Source: Chloroflexota bacterium
Lineage (GTDB): Bacteria > Chloroflexota > Dehalococcoidia > DSTF01 > RBG-16-68-14
Length of the DNA stretch: 64,000 nucleotides
Direction: 5' to 3'
Assembly (NCBI GenBank): GCA_022565155.1
Contig: JADFKB010000005.1
Span: 1-64,000, forward strand
In this document: one piece after another, positions 40,773-50,451 of the stretch
Position numbering within the stretch: position 1 is the first letter of the stretch
How the letters are laid out: every line of letters begins with the position of its first letter
The notes under the pieces: generated by a model
Seen by the model: only the letters and a program-made list of their open reading frames with translations
The model's database searches: none
Told to the model about the DNA's origin: nothing
Position numbers and translations under genes: made by a program

Positions 40773-41489
40773 GTGAACGAATCACCACCGCGCATCGGCG
40801 TCACGCGCTGGGAGGACCTGCCCGGCGAGCGCATCGAAGACTACTGGCGGCGCATCGAAGAAGTCGGCAGCGAGCCTCTCGACCTGCGCGGCGTGGAGAC
40901 GGACGTTTCGACGTTGGACGGCCTCGTTCTTACCGGCGGCCTCGACATCGCGCCGGAGCGGTATGGGCAGGAGCCGCATGAGAGAACCGTGTGCGCCGAA
41001 CCAGCGCGCGATGCCTACGAGCTGGACCTGCTGCACGCGGCGCTGGCGGCAGATCTGCCGGTGCTGGCGATCTGCCGCGGGTCGCAACTGCTCAACGTCG
41101 CGCTGGGAGGCAGCCTGCTCCAGAACATCGCGTCCGCGAACCACCGCGCCGATTACAAGACCGAAGGCATGCCGTCGCGTTGGCACAGCGTTAGGGTCGT
41201 CTCCGGCAGCCGGCTCCGCGGGTTGCTCGGTGTCGAGGAGATGGAAGTGAACTCGCGCCACCACCAGGGCGTGCTGGCCGAGACGGTCGCGCCAGGCCTG
41301 ACCGCCGTTGCGATATCGCCGGACGGCGTCGTCGAGGCGATCGAAAGCGATGCGCACCGGTGGGTGGTCGGGGTCCAGTGGCACGCGGAGCGGCCGGAGC
41401 CGGAGTATCCAGATTTCGCGAAGCTATCGCGGCCGTTGTTCCAGGCGTTTGTAGATGCCGTGACACGGCAGCTGGAAGAGGTACACTGA
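40773..41489 (+). CDS. Class-I glutamine amidotransferase / gamma-glutamyl-GABA hydrolase-like (PuuD family)
   Basis: LDGLVLTGGLDIAPERYGQ, VLAICRGSQLLNVALGGSLLQNI, VNSRHHQGV, VVGVQWHAERP. Confidence 0.92.
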   Translation: MNESPPRIGVTRWEDLPGERIEDYWRRIEEVGSEPLDLRGVETDVSTLDGLVLTGGLDIAPERYGQEPHERTVCAEPARDAYELDLLHAALAADLPVLAICRGSQLLNVALGGSLLQNIASANHRADYKTEGMPSRWHSVRVVSGSRLRGLLGVEEMEVNSRHHQGVLAETVAPGLTAVAISPDGVVEAIESDAHRWVVGVQWHAERPEPEYPDFAKLSRPLFQAFVDAVTRQLEEVH

Positions 41490-41490
41490 C

Positions 41491-42873
41491 ATGGTGGACG
41501 CGCCGAACATCCAATTTCTCACAACACCAGATGGTGTCAGTATCGCCTATACCGTCGCCGGGGAAGGGCCGCCGCTGGTCTGCACGCCGGGCTGGGTGAG
41601 CCACCAGGAGCTGGAGTGGCAGGACTCATTCGGCGAGTTCTATCATCGGCTTGCCAGAGCGCGACGCCTGATCATGTTCGACGGTCGCGGCACGGGCCTC
41701 TCGGACCGCCGGGTCGATGACGTATCTCTAGACGCGCGATTGAACGACCTGGAGGCGGTCGTTGGCCACCTCCAACTGGACTCGTTCGCGCTCTTGGGCT
41801 CAAGCCAGTGGTCACCGGTGGCGATCAAGTACGCGGCTCAGCATCCGGACCGCGTTACCGAACTGATCCTCTACGCACCGTTTTGTGACGGCTTCGTGGC
41901 CTCAGAAGGGAAGGATGATCGGGCGGACTTGGCGCGAGCGCTGCTCGGCCTCATGCGCGCAGAGTGGGGTGTGGGAGCGCGCGCAGTCACGGGATTCGTC
42001 CACCCTGACGCCGACCTAGAAGAGCAACAGGCAAGCCTCCAGTACCTTCGCCAGGCAAGCTCCGGGGACGTCGCAGCCCGCATCTTGGAAGAGGGCATGT
42101 TTGAGATCGACGTGTCAGAGTACGTGCCGCAGATAGAGACACGCGCCCTGGTGCTGCATCGCCGGGACGACAACGCGGTGCCACCGGAATGCGGCCGCCG
42201 GGTCGCCTCGCTGTTGCCCAACGTGCGCTTTCTGCCGTTGAACGGTGACCACCACCTTCCCCAGTATGGCGACACCGAGTCGATCTTAGGCGCAATCGAC
42301 GACTTTCTTGGCATCGAGCCGATCGCGCCGGCGTCGGTCGCGCCCCCGACCGCGCCCGCGCCGTCCGGCGCGCCGGTGGCGCTGCTCTTCACCGATATTG
42401 AAGGCTCAACAGTGCTGACTGAGCGGCTGGGTGATGCGGGGGCGCAGGAGCTGCTGCGTGCCCACAACGACATCGTGCGCCAGGCGCTCGCCACGCACGG
42501 AGGCAGCGAGGTCAAGCACACCGGCGATGGCATCATGGCGTCCTACCCGTCCGCATCCAGCGCGCTGGACAGCGCCGTCCAGATCCAGCGCTCCCTCGCG
42601 AAGCGAAACGAAGAGAAGCCAGACGAGGCGATTCATGTTCGCATCGGCATCAACGCCGGCGAGCCGGTGCGCGAGCAGGACGATCTATTTGGCACCGCCG
42701 TGCAGGTCGCTCGTCGCATCTGCGACCAGGCGGAGCCGGGCCAGATCCTCGTCTCCAACGTCGTGCGGGAGCTCGTTGCAGGCAAGGGGTTCCTCTTCGC
42801 CGATATGGGCGAAACCGCGCTGCGCGGCTTTGAAGACCCGACGCGCGTCTACGAAGTGCGCTGGACAGAATAG
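41491..42873 (+). CDS. Alpha/beta-hydrolase fused to class III adenylate/guanylate cyclase domain
   Basis: N-terminus: GVSIAYTVAGEGPPLVCTPGWVSHQELEW, LLGSSQWSPVAIKYAAQHP. C-terminus: ALLFTDIEGSTVLTERLGD, VKHTGDGIMASYPS, HVRIGINAGEPV. Confidence 0.94.
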   Translation: MVDAPNIQFLTTPDGVSIAYTVAGEGPPLVCTPGWVSHQELEWQDSFGEFYHRLARARRLIMFDGRGTGLSDRRVDDVSLDARLNDLEAVVGHLQLDSFALLGSSQWSPVAIKYAAQHPDRVTELILYAPFCDGFVASEGKDDRADLARALLGLMRAEWGVGARAVTGFVHPDADLEEQQASLQYLRQASSGDVAARILEEGMFEIDVSEYVPQIETRALVLHRRDDNAVPPECGRRVASLLPNVRFLPLNGDHHLPQYGDTESILGAIDDFLGIEPIAPASVAPPTAPAPSGAPVALLFTDIEGSTVLTERLGDAGAQELLRAHNDIVRQALATHGGSEVKHTGDGIMASYPSASSALDSAVQIQRSLAKRNEEKPDEAIHVRIGINAGEPVREQDDLFGTAVQVARRICDQAEPGQILVSNVVRELVAGKGFLFADMGETALRGFEDPTRVYEVRWTE

Positions 42874-42985
42874 GCCACACTCCCTGCCGATCCGGCTCCG
42901 GAACGCTCCAAATTCGCGCGGCTGCCCCCATACGTGTCCGTAGCTGCGCGGTCGTGTACCATGACGGCAGGAGCGTGATTCACCT

Positions 42986-45718
42986 GTGACCACGGACAGC
43001 AACATCGGCGCCGTCCGCGATATCAAGATCGAGGACGAGATGCGCGCCTCGTACCTCGATTACGCGATGAGCGTCATCGTCCAGCGCGCGCTGCCGGACG
43101 TCCGCGACGGCTTGAAGCCGGTGCAGCGGCGCATCCTCTACGCTTGCTACGCGGAAGGCATCCGCTCCACCTCTCGATACAAGAAGAGCGCCGGCATCAT
43201 CGGCGAGGTGCTGAAGAGCTACCACCCCCACGGCGACGCCCCCGTCTACGAGGCGATGGTGCGCATGGCGCAAGACTTCTCGCTGCGCTACCCGCTGATC
43301 GACGGTCAGGGTAACTACGGCAGCGTCGACAACGACCCGGCGGCCGCCATGCGCTATACGGAGGCGCGTCTGTCCGCGATTGCCGAAGAGCTGCTGCTCG
43401 ATATCGACAAAGAGACTGTCGACTTCACCCCCAACTACGACGACAGCACCCAGGAGCCACGGGTGCTGCCGGCGCGCCTCCCGAACCTGCTGGTCAACGG
43501 CTCCAGCGGCATCGCCGTCGGCATGGCGACGAACATCCCGCCCCACAACCTGAACGAGATCTGCGACGCCATCGCCAAGCTGATCGAGGAGCCGGAGACG
43601 ACGACCGACGAGCTGTCGGAGATCGTCAAGGGCCCCGACTTTCCCACCGGCGGCATCATCTTCCGCATGCGCCGGGAACACGAGTACGACGCCGAAGGAA
43701 ACCGCGTCGAGGTGCTGCGCGACGCCGTCAAGCAAACCTACGCCGACGGTCGCGGCCGCATCGTCATGCGCGCTGTCACGGACGTCGAGTACATGGGCCG
43801 TGGCGACCGCATGCAGATCATCGTCACGGAGCTGCCGTTCCAGGTGAACAAGGCGGCGCTGGTGGAGCGCATCGCCACCCTGGTGCGCAACAAGAAGATC
43901 GAAGGCATCAGCGACCTGCGAGACGAGTCCGACCGCCACGGCATGCGCATCGTGCTGGAGCTGAGCCGCACCGGCAACCCGCAGCAGGTGCGCAACGCCC
44001 TCTTCAAGCACACCGCGATGCAGAGCACCTTCCCGGTGAACATGCTGGCTCTGGTGGACGGCCAGCCGCGCGTGATCAACCTCAAGACGGCGCTGGAGCA
44101 GTACATCGTGTTCCGGCGCGATGTGATCCGCCGCCGCGCTGAGTTCGAGCTAAGGAAGGCGCAGGATCGGGCGCATATCCTCCAGGGGCTGATCAAGGCG
44201 CTGGAGCGTATGGACGAGGTGATCCAGACGATCCGCAAGGCGGCGTCCGCCGACAGGGCGAAGACCGAGCTGATGGCTGCGCCGTTCGAGCTGAGCGAGA
44301 TCCAAGCTCAGGCCGTATTGGACATGCAGCTACGCCGCCTCGCCCGGCTGGAGCGGGAGAAGATCGAGGAGGAGTACGCGGAGATCGTCAAGACGATCGC
44401 CGAGCTGGAAGACCTGCTCGGGAACCCGCGCAAGATCGACTTCTTGATCGAAGAGGACGTCCAGGAGCTGAAGAAGACCTACGGCGACGAACGGAAGACG
44501 CAGATCGTCGCCCAGGAGGCGGAGCACTTCTCAGATGAAGACCTGGTGGCCCACCAGGAGATCGTGATCACGCTCAGCCAGCGCGGTTATATCAAGCGGC
44601 TGCCACTCGAGACCTACCGCCCGCAGCAGCGCGGTGGCCGCGGCATCGCGGGCATGGGCACGCGCGAGGAGGACGCAGTCCACCGACTCGTCGTCGCCGA
44701 TACGCACGATAGCCTGCTCTTCTTCACGGATCGCGGCCGCGTCTTCCAGGTCCGTGCCTTCGATGTGCCTGATGCATCTCGCCAGGCGAAGGGCATCCCC
44801 CTCATCAACCTGATCGAGATCGACCAGCGCGAACAGGTGACAGCCGTCGTCGCAGCGCGCGATTTCGAGAAGGACGCCATGGTGCTGGCAACGAAGATGG
44901 GCGAAGTGAAGCGAACCTCGCTCTCCGAGTTCTCCTCCGTCCGCCGCTCCGGATTGATCGCGATGGACTTCGAGCCTGACGACGTGCTGGTGTCTGCCAG
45001 GCTGGCGCACAACGACGACGATGTCGTCGTTGTCACATCGGACGGCCAAGCCGTCCGATTCCCCGTCACCGAGCTGCGCTCGGCGTCGCGCGCCAGCGGC
45101 GGCGTCCGCGGCGTCAAGCTCTCGAAGGGCGCCACTACGGTGAGCATGGAAGTGGCGTCGGCGGGAGACGAACTGCTGACGTTAACGGCGAACGGATTTG
45201 GCAAGCGGACGCCGATCGGCGAGTACCCGACGCATCATCGGGGAGGTAGCGGCGTGCTCACGTTCAAGGTGCTGGACAAGACCGGCCCCGTCGTCGCTGC
45301 GCGCATGGTAACGGGCACGCAGGAGCTGATCGTGATCTCGCGCGATGGCATCGTCCTGCGGACACGGATAGACGGCATCTCCATCCAGGGGCGCGCGACG
45401 CAAGGTGTAGCCATCATCGGCGTATCGCCGGGAGATGCCGTCGGCTCGGTCGCGACGATCGATATGGCGAACCAGCAGGCGGCCGCGGACGCGCAAGGAC
45501 CGGAGCCGGACGCTCCGGCCGATTCTACAAACGGCGCGCCGCAAGCGGGCCCGCCGTCTGCCGCCGGAGGGAAGACACAGCGCAAGACGAACCCCGTGCG
45601 CGAGAAGAAGGCGCTGGGCAAGGCAGACGCTGCTATGCGTAAAGCGGACGGCGCCATACGCAAGACACGCGCCGCGAAATCGAACGGTAAGAAGCCCGAC
45701 CCGCCAGCCCGCACGTAA
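42986..45718 (+). CDS. gyrA: DNA gyrase subunit A
   Basis: [35 protein letters not shown]; GyrA box [11 protein letters not shown]; basic C-terminal extension. Confidence 0.97.
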   Translation: MTTDSNIGAVRDIKIEDEMRASYLDYAMSVIVQRALPDVRDGLKPVQRRILYACYAEGIRSTSRYKKSAGIIGEVLKSYHPHGDAPVYEAMVRMAQDFSLRYPLIDGQGNYGSVDNDPAAAMRYTEARLSAIAEELLLDIDKETVDFTPNYDDSTQEPRVLPARLPNLLVNGSSGIAVGMATNIPPHNLNEICDAIAKLIEEPETTTDELSEIVKGPDFPTGGIIFRMRREHEYDAEGNRVEVLRDAVKQTYADGRGRIVMRAVTDVEYMGRGDRMQIIVTELPFQVNKAALVERIATLVRNKKIEGISDLRDESDRHGMRIVLELSRTGNPQQVRNALFKHTAMQSTFPVNMLALVDGQPRVINLKTALEQYIVFRRDVIRRRAEFELRKAQDRAHILQGLIKALERMDEVIQTIRKAASADRAKTELMAAPFELSEIQAQAVLDMQLRRLARLEREKIEEEYAEIVKTIAELEDLLGNPRKIDFLIEEDVQELKKTYGDERKTQIVAQEAEHFSDEDLVAHQEIVITLSQRGYIKRLPLETYRPQQRGGRGIAGMGTREEDAVHRLVVADTHDSLLFFTDRGRVFQVRAFDVPDASRQAKGIPLINLIEIDQREQVTAVVAARDFEKDAMVLATKMGEVKRTSLSEFSSVRRSGLIAMDFEPDDVLVSARLAHNDDDVVVVTSDGQAVRFPVTELRSASRASGGVRGVKLSKGATTVSMEVASAGDELLTLTANGFGKRTPIGEYPTHHRGGSGVLTFKVLDKTGPVVAARMVTGTQELIVISRDGIVLRTRIDGISIQGRATQGVAIIGVSPGDAVGSVATIDMANQQAAADAQGPEPDAPADSTNGAPQAGPPSAAGGKTQRKTNPVREKKALGKADAAMRKADGAIRKTRAAKSNGKKPDPPART

Positions 45719-45727
45719 CCTCCGCCC

Positions 45728-46213
45728 GTGGTCCCGCAGTCCTCCGATAACGCGCTTGACGCCCCGCACATCCGCGACGCGCATGAGGCCGACCTGCCAC
45801 GCATCGTCGAGCTGCTAGCGCAGCTATCGCTGGACGCGCCGCGCGAGTGGCCGGACGAGCCCCTGCCAGCGTCCTATCTAGCAGCGTTCGAGGAGATCGT
45901 CGCGGACCGGCGCCAGCGGCTCCTCGTTGTCGAGGCGCAAGGACGGATCGTCGGCAGCGCCGCGCTGATCATCGTGCCTAACCTGTCGCGCCAGGGGCGG
46001 CCGTACGCGATCATCGAAAACATCGTCATCGATACGGACGCGCGCGGCGTGGGCCACGGGGAGGCGCTCGTGCGCTACGCGATCGAAGAGGCGCGGAAGG
46101 CCGGCTGCTACAAGCTCTCGCTCACCAGCAACAAGCGCCGTCCGGACGCCCATCGCTTCTACGAGCGTCTGGGCTTCCAGGCCACGCACGAGGGCTACCG
46201 GGTGGAGTTCTAG
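45728..46213 (+). CDS. GNAT family N-acetyltransferase
   Basis: YAIIENIVIDTDARGVGHGEALVRYAIEEARKAGCYKLSLTSNKRRPDAHRFYERLGF. Confidence 0.92.
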   Translation: MVPQSSDNALDAPHIRDAHEADLPRIVELLAQLSLDAPREWPDEPLPASYLAAFEEIVADRRQRLLVVEAQGRIVGSAALIIVPNLSRQGRPYAIIENIVIDTDARGVGHGEALVRYAIEEARKAGCYKLSLTSNKRRPDAHRFYERLGFQATHEGYRVEF

Positions 46214-47274
46214 TTCTGTCGCTCCGACAGCCATTGTCGAACCGCGCTGCCAATCTTGGCGAACTCGAACGCGATCGGCCCTGTCGGATCTCCTAGGACG
46301 AGCGGCCGGCCCTGGTCTGCCGCAGTCGACAGACGAACGTCAAACGGGATCCGCCCGAGCACCGCTAGTCCGGCTTCGCTGAGTCTTGACGAGCTTCCGA
46401 AGAGATCGATCCGCTTCGCGCAGTGCGGGCAGTTCAGCTCCGCCATGTTCTGCACCCATCCGATCACCGGCACGTGGTGCTCATTAAGCAGCGCCAACGT
46501 GCGTTCCGCGTCCATCTGCGCCAAGTCCTGCGGCGTCGTCACGAAGATCGCGCCGGAGAGCGGCAGCTCCTCTGCAATCGCGTGTAGCTCATCGCCGGAG
46601 CCTGGCGGCGCGTCGATGACGAGGATGTCTGCCTGCCAGACAACGTCGTATACGAGGTAAGAGAGGAGCGTCGATGCCAGCTCCCGGCCCGCTAGTACCG
46701 GCGCCATGCGCTCCGGCACGAGGAAGCCCACGGACATCACTTCTACGTCGAAGCGCTTGTGCGGACGTGCGCGTTCCGATAGTGGCTTCACCTTTCTAGA
46801 CATGATCTGCCATCCGAAGTCGCGCGGCGTCTCCTTCGGATGCAGGCCCAGGAGGTGGGGGAGGTCAGGTGCGCTGAGGTCGCCGTCGATGATGCCGACG
46901 GAAACACCCATCGCGGAGAGCGTGAGCGCCAAGTTCACAGAGAGTGTGGACTTGCCGACACCGCCTTTGCCTCCGATCACCGCAACCACGTGGCGGCCCT
47001 CGCCGAAGCCTCGCCCGCCGCGAAAGACCCGGCGGCCGGCCCTGACTTCGAAGTCGACCTCGGGGAACGCGCCGGCTAGGTGCGCATGCGCGCGAGCTAA
47101 CAGTTCTTTGGGCGGCTCCTCTCGACCGATGACCACGGCGGCCCATCCGCCCTCAAGCACCACGTCCGCGATCTCGTCAACGTTGAGCGACGGCGAGCCG
47201 TCCGGCTCTCGCATCGAAGCCAGCGCTGCTCTGATAGCAGCTACCCCGATCTCAGTCGCGTCCGGCCTGTCCAT
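46210..47274 (-). CDS. Mrp/NBP35-family P-loop ATPase (ApbC-like)
   Basis: VIGGKGGVGKSTLSVNLALTLSAMGVSVGIIDGDLSAPDLPHLLG; VIDAPPGSGDE; CPHCAKRIDLFG. Confidence 0.94.
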   Translation of the reverse strand: MDRPDATEIGVAAIRAALASMREPDGSPSLNVDEIADVVLEGGWAAVVIGREEPPKELLARAHAHLAGAFPEVDFEVRAGRRVFRGGRGFGEGRHVVAVIGGKGGVGKSTLSVNLALTLSAMGVSVGIIDGDLSAPDLPHLLGLHPKETPRDFGWQIMSRKVKPLSERARPHKRFDVEVMSVGFLVPERMAPVLAGRELASTLLSYLVYDVVWQADILVIDAPPGSGDELHAIAEELPLSGAIFVTTPQDLAQMDAERTLALLNEHHVPVIGWVQNMAELNCPHCAKRIDLFGSSSRLSEAGLAVLGRIPFDVRLSTAADQGRPLVLGDPTGPIAFEFAKIGSAVRQWLSERQN

Positions 47275-47671
47275 TGAACTCGATCACCTTCTCCGGCCGC
47301 AGGCGGATCGTCACGGAGCTGCCCGCCTCGGTTCTGGCGACGTAGGCGCGGCCCATCTCGCCGCCCAAGTAGCGCGTGGCCAGCTCCAGCCGCTTGGCGT
47401 CCGACAGCGGCGGGCCGATCTCCGCCCGGCCGCTCACCATCGCCGCGAAGTAGGGTAGCGTGCGCCGGTCGGCGACGAGCGTGACGTTCGGGTTGCGCTC
47501 GATGTTGCGGTGCTTCTGGGAGCCGCGGCCGGTGGAGACGATAAGATCGCCGTCTTCGTACAAGTACCAGACCGGCGCGGCGTGCGGCCGACCTTGCCCA
47601 TCGACCGTCGCCAGCACGGCTACGTTGGCTTCCTTGAGAAACTCCTGTACGTCGACTTGCCCGCTCATCAT
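47252..47671 (-). CDS. PPOX-class (FMN/F420-binding split barrel) protein
   Basis: VQEFLKEANVAVLATVDGQGRPHAAPVWYLYEDGDLIVSTGRGSQKHRNIERNPNVTLVAD. Confidence 0.87.
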   Translation of the reverse strand: MMSGQVDVQEFLKEANVAVLATVDGQGRPHAAPVWYLYEDGDLIVSTGRGSQKHRNIERNPNVTLVADRRTLPYFAAMVSGRAEIGPPLSDAKRLELATRYLGGEMGRAYVARTEAGSSVTIRLRPEKVIEFNGQAGRD

Positions 47672-48384
47672 GCCTCCTTAGTCCACACAGTTGCGTCGTG
47701 GCTGAAGTATACGCGCTCCGGCGCAAGGCCTCGCAGAGACGCTAGCGATCGGGCGTACGCTTCGCTGTCCCACTCGCCTTCTGTTGGTGGCGACGCGCCC
47801 GCGAACTCCGCCGCGCTGTACACCGCCTGGCCGGCGATGATTGAGAGGCCGTCTTCGCCCTCGACCAGAACCGACTGATGGCCGGGCGTATGGCCGGGCG
47901 TCGGTAAGACCGATAGGCCGGGCGTATGGCCGGGCGTCGGTAAGACCGATAGGCCGGGCAGCAGCTCCGATTCGCCGGAGAGCTGCTCGAGGCGTACGCC
48001 TGGGAAGTCGATCCACTCGCGGATGGTGTGGAGCGGGTCTTGCGCGGCCTCGTACTCGGCGGCCTGGACGTAGATCGGTGTGTCTGGGAACAGCCGGTTC
48101 TCACCGCAGTGGTCGAAGTGGAGATGGGTGTTGATAACGGCGACGATGACGGACGGGTGCAGACCGGCTTCGTCCAAAGTATTCGCCAACGGCTTACGCA
48201 CCGGCCGGTAGATTCTATCGATGCCGTCGTGGCGGCCGCCAACGCCCGTATCGACAAGCACCGGCCCGTCAGCGTGTCTGATGAGATACGCGAACACTGG
48301 ACACTGGTCACCAGCTAACGGATGTCCGTCCGGCAGCGTCAGATCCGCCAGATGTAGCGGTTCGATCGTTGCCGGTGGCGGCAT
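47668..48384 (-). CDS. MBL-fold metallo-hydrolase with duplicated PTPGHTPG segment
   Basis: VAVINTHLHFDHCGENRLF (HxHxDH); LPTPGHTPGLSVLPTPGHTPGHQSVLVEGEDG. Confidence 0.92.
   Translation of the reverse strand: MPPPATIEPLHLADLTLPDGHPLAGDQCPVFAYLIRHADGPVLVDTGVGGRHDGIDRIYRPVRKPLANTLDEAGLHPSVIVAVINTHLHFDHCGENRLFPDTPIYVQAAEYEAAQDPLHTIREWIDFPGVRLEQLSGESELLPGLSVLPTPGHTPGLSVLPTPGHTPGHQSVLVEGEDGLSIIAGQAVYSAAEFAGASPPTEGEWDSEAYARSLASLRGLAPERVYFSHDATVWTKEA
47891..47959. repeat. In-frame 36-bp tandem duplication within the MBL hydrolase
   Basis: TGGCCGGGCGTCGGTAAGACCGATAGGCCGGGCGTA at 47891, repeated at 47927. Confidence 0.9.
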
Positions 48385-48387
48385 GCG

Positions 48388-49440
48388 TTAGTATCCCCGC
48401 TGCGGGTCGGCGAGGTTCATCAGCGGCTCACCTGCAAGGTAGCGGCGCAGGTTATCGCAGAAGATGCCGGCGGCGCGCTGGTTGTAGATCTCCGTGCCGC
48501 CGGAGATGTGCGGGCTCATGATCACGTTCTCCATCTGCCAGAGCTCGCTGTCATCTGGCAGCGGCTCCTGCTCGAAGACATCCAGCCCGGCGCCGGCGAT
48601 CACGCCGTCCTTCAGCGCTTGCACCAGCGCGCCCTGATCCACGACCGCGCCGCGTGCGATGTTGATCAACACGGCATTCGACTTCATCGTTCGCAGCTCG
48701 GCCTCGCCGATCAGTTGCCGCGTCTCCTCGGTCAGCGGCACGGCGAGGACGACGAAGTCGCTCTCGGCCAGCAGGTGCGGCAGCTCCGCGGAGGGCAGCA
48801 GCTCGCCCAGCGCGTCGTCGACCGTCCGCTCTGTCAGCGACCGCCGCGTCGCCAGCACGCGGCAGCCGAAGGCCTTCGATAGCCGCGCCACCTCCGCGCC
48901 GATGTGGCCGAGGCCGACGACGCCGACGGTCTTGCCGTACAGCTCTTGGGGCATGTAGCGGATCCACTCGCCCCGATTCTGAGCGCGGACGAAGCGATGC
49001 GCTCCCTTGCAGAACATCAGCATGAGACAGAGCACGTACTCGCCGATGGGCGTCGCGTGCAGGCCGCTGGCGCTGGTCACCATCAGGTCGCTCTCCAGCA
49101 GGCCGCTGCGCGCCGCACGGTCGAAGCCGGCACTGGTGAGTTGCAGCCAGCGCAGGCGAGGCGCCGCCTCTCGCAGCGCCTGGGGCGTCGGGTACATCTC
49201 TATCAGGCCGGGTCCCCAGAAGCCGAAGAGCACCTCCGCCTCGGACATCGCCTCCTCGAACTCGCGGCGTGCCGTTTGCGCCTCCAGCTCGCTTGGGTAC
49301 TTGCTCTGCCCTCGGAACAGCCGCCGCGCGTCCTGCCCCAGCACCTGCGTCACGATGCGCGGATCGACGTCCTCTATCTGCTGCACCAGCTCCGGCTCCA
49401 GCGCGAAGCTGATCAGTACGCGCACCTTGCGTTCCTCCAT
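48388..49440 (-). CDS. D-2-hydroxyacid dehydrogenase
   Basis: GKTVGVVGLGHIGAEVARLSKAFGCRVLATRRS; LINIARGAVVDQGALVQALKDGVIAGAGLDVFEQEPLP. Confidence 0.95.
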   Translation of the reverse strand: MEERKVRVLISFALEPELVQQIEDVDPRIVTQVLGQDARRLFRGQSKYPSELEAQTARREFEEAMSEAEVLFGFWGPGLIEMYPTPQALREAAPRLRWLQLTSAGFDRAARSGLLESDLMVTSASGLHATPIGEYVLCLMLMFCKGAHRFVRAQNRGEWIRYMPQELYGKTVGVVGLGHIGAEVARLSKAFGCRVLATRRSLTERTVDDALGELLPSAELPHLLAESDFVVLAVPLTEETRQLIGEAELRTMKSNAVLINIARGAVVDQGALVQALKDGVIAGAGLDVFEQEPLPDDSELWQMENVIMSPHISGGTEIYNQRAAGIFCDNLRRYLAGEPLMNLADPQRGY

Positions 49441-49601
49441 CCGTTCCTCCTTACGACCATAGATTGACGCGGTATGTGTAGGCCGGGGTCTTCACCTGCC
49501 CGCCGGCAGGCGGGGACCCCGACGAAGGCTTGACTTATCCATACTGGTTCCATCTGTGGCCATCGCCGTCTACTGGTGATCCTACCTGCGGCTATCGCCG
49601 T

Positions 49602-50336
49602 CTACAGGCCCTCGCTCAGCCGATCGCTCAGCCAGCGCGGCAGCCCGGCCTTCTTCATCGCCCGCTGCGTCGCCGCGATATCGTACTCGACGCGAGCGAA
49701 TGTGACCGTGGCGGCGTCGGTATCGTAGAGCGCGTAGCCGACGCGCGGATCGCCGTCGCGGGGCTGGCCGGCGCTGCCGGGGTTCAGGATCAGCCGTTGT
49801 TCCGTGAGGTCGGCGCGCTCGCCGTCCGTCGCGAAGAGCAGCGTTGGCGGCGCCAGTTCGACCTCCCGGCAGACGAACGGCATGTGCGAGTGGCCGACGA
49901 TGCTGTAACGCGTCTCCTGCAGCGCGAACTGGGCGCGCGCCTGGCTGGTGGAGAGCAGGTACTCCCACTCGGGCTCGCGCAGGCTGCCGTGTACTAGCGT
50001 GAACTCGTCGCGCTGGGCCACCAACGGCAAGCTCTGTAGATACTCGCGAGAGCTCTGCGTGAGCTGCTTCTCGGTCCAGAGCGCGGCTTTGGCAGCGGCG
50101 TCGTTGAACTCCTCCACGGTCATGCTCCCGCACGCCGCCAGGTCGTGGTTGCCGGCGACGGCCAGGTGTTCGTAGCTGCGGAGCAGGTCGAGGCATTCGT
50201 TCGGCTGCGGCCCGTAGCCGACAGTGTCGCCCAGGCACCAGATCGCGTCCAGGCTGCCGCCCGCTTCGGCGTGCCGTAGCATGGCCTGAAACGAGGCGAG
50301 GTTGGCGTGAACGTCTGCAACGATAGCGATGCGCAT
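49602..50336 (-). CDS. Metallophosphoesterase (YfcE/calcineurin-like)
   Basis: MRIAIVADVHANLASFQAML...WCLGDTVGYGPQPNE...VAGNHD...IVGHSHMPF...LNPGSAGQPRDGDPRVGYAL. Confidence 0.93.
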   Translation of the reverse strand: MRIAIVADVHANLASFQAMLRHAEAGGSLDAIWCLGDTVGYGPQPNECLDLLRSYEHLAVAGNHDLAACGSMTVEEFNDAAAKAALWTEKQLTQSSREYLQSLPLVAQRDEFTLVHGSLREPEWEYLLSTSQARAQFALQETRYSIVGHSHMPFVCREVELAPPTLLFATDGERADLTEQRLILNPGSAGQPRDGDPRVGYALYDTDAATVTFARVEYDIAATQRAMKKAGLPRWLSDRLSEGL

Positions 50337-50438
50337 AGGTTTACTCAGCCATCGGATTCTAGCACGACCATGCAGCTGGTTGGCCGTCGCGCTCCAAGCG
50401 GCCGGGTGGCCGCGGCGCTCATAGAGGAGACCGTTCGC

Positions 50439-50444
50439 TATACT
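50439..50444 (+). promoter_or_regulatory. -10 element 7 nt from the thiL start (leaderless arrangement)
   Basis: CGCTATACT, 7 nt, then GTG at 50452. Confidence 0.5.
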
Positions 50445-50451
50445 CGAACGC

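Noticed and set aside
47678-48016. Repeat-containing small ORF (RPIGLTDARPYA repeats) as an independent gene
   Set aside because: Out-of-frame reading of the MBL hydrolase duplication.
49460-49601. GC hairpin (CCTGCCCGCCGGCAGGCGGGG) and near-repeats CATCGCCGTCTAC/TATCGCCGTCTAC as a regulatory element
   Set aside because: Located between the 5' end of a minus-strand gene and the 3' end of its neighbour; plausible local structure, but nothing distinguishes it from chance in GC-rich DNA.
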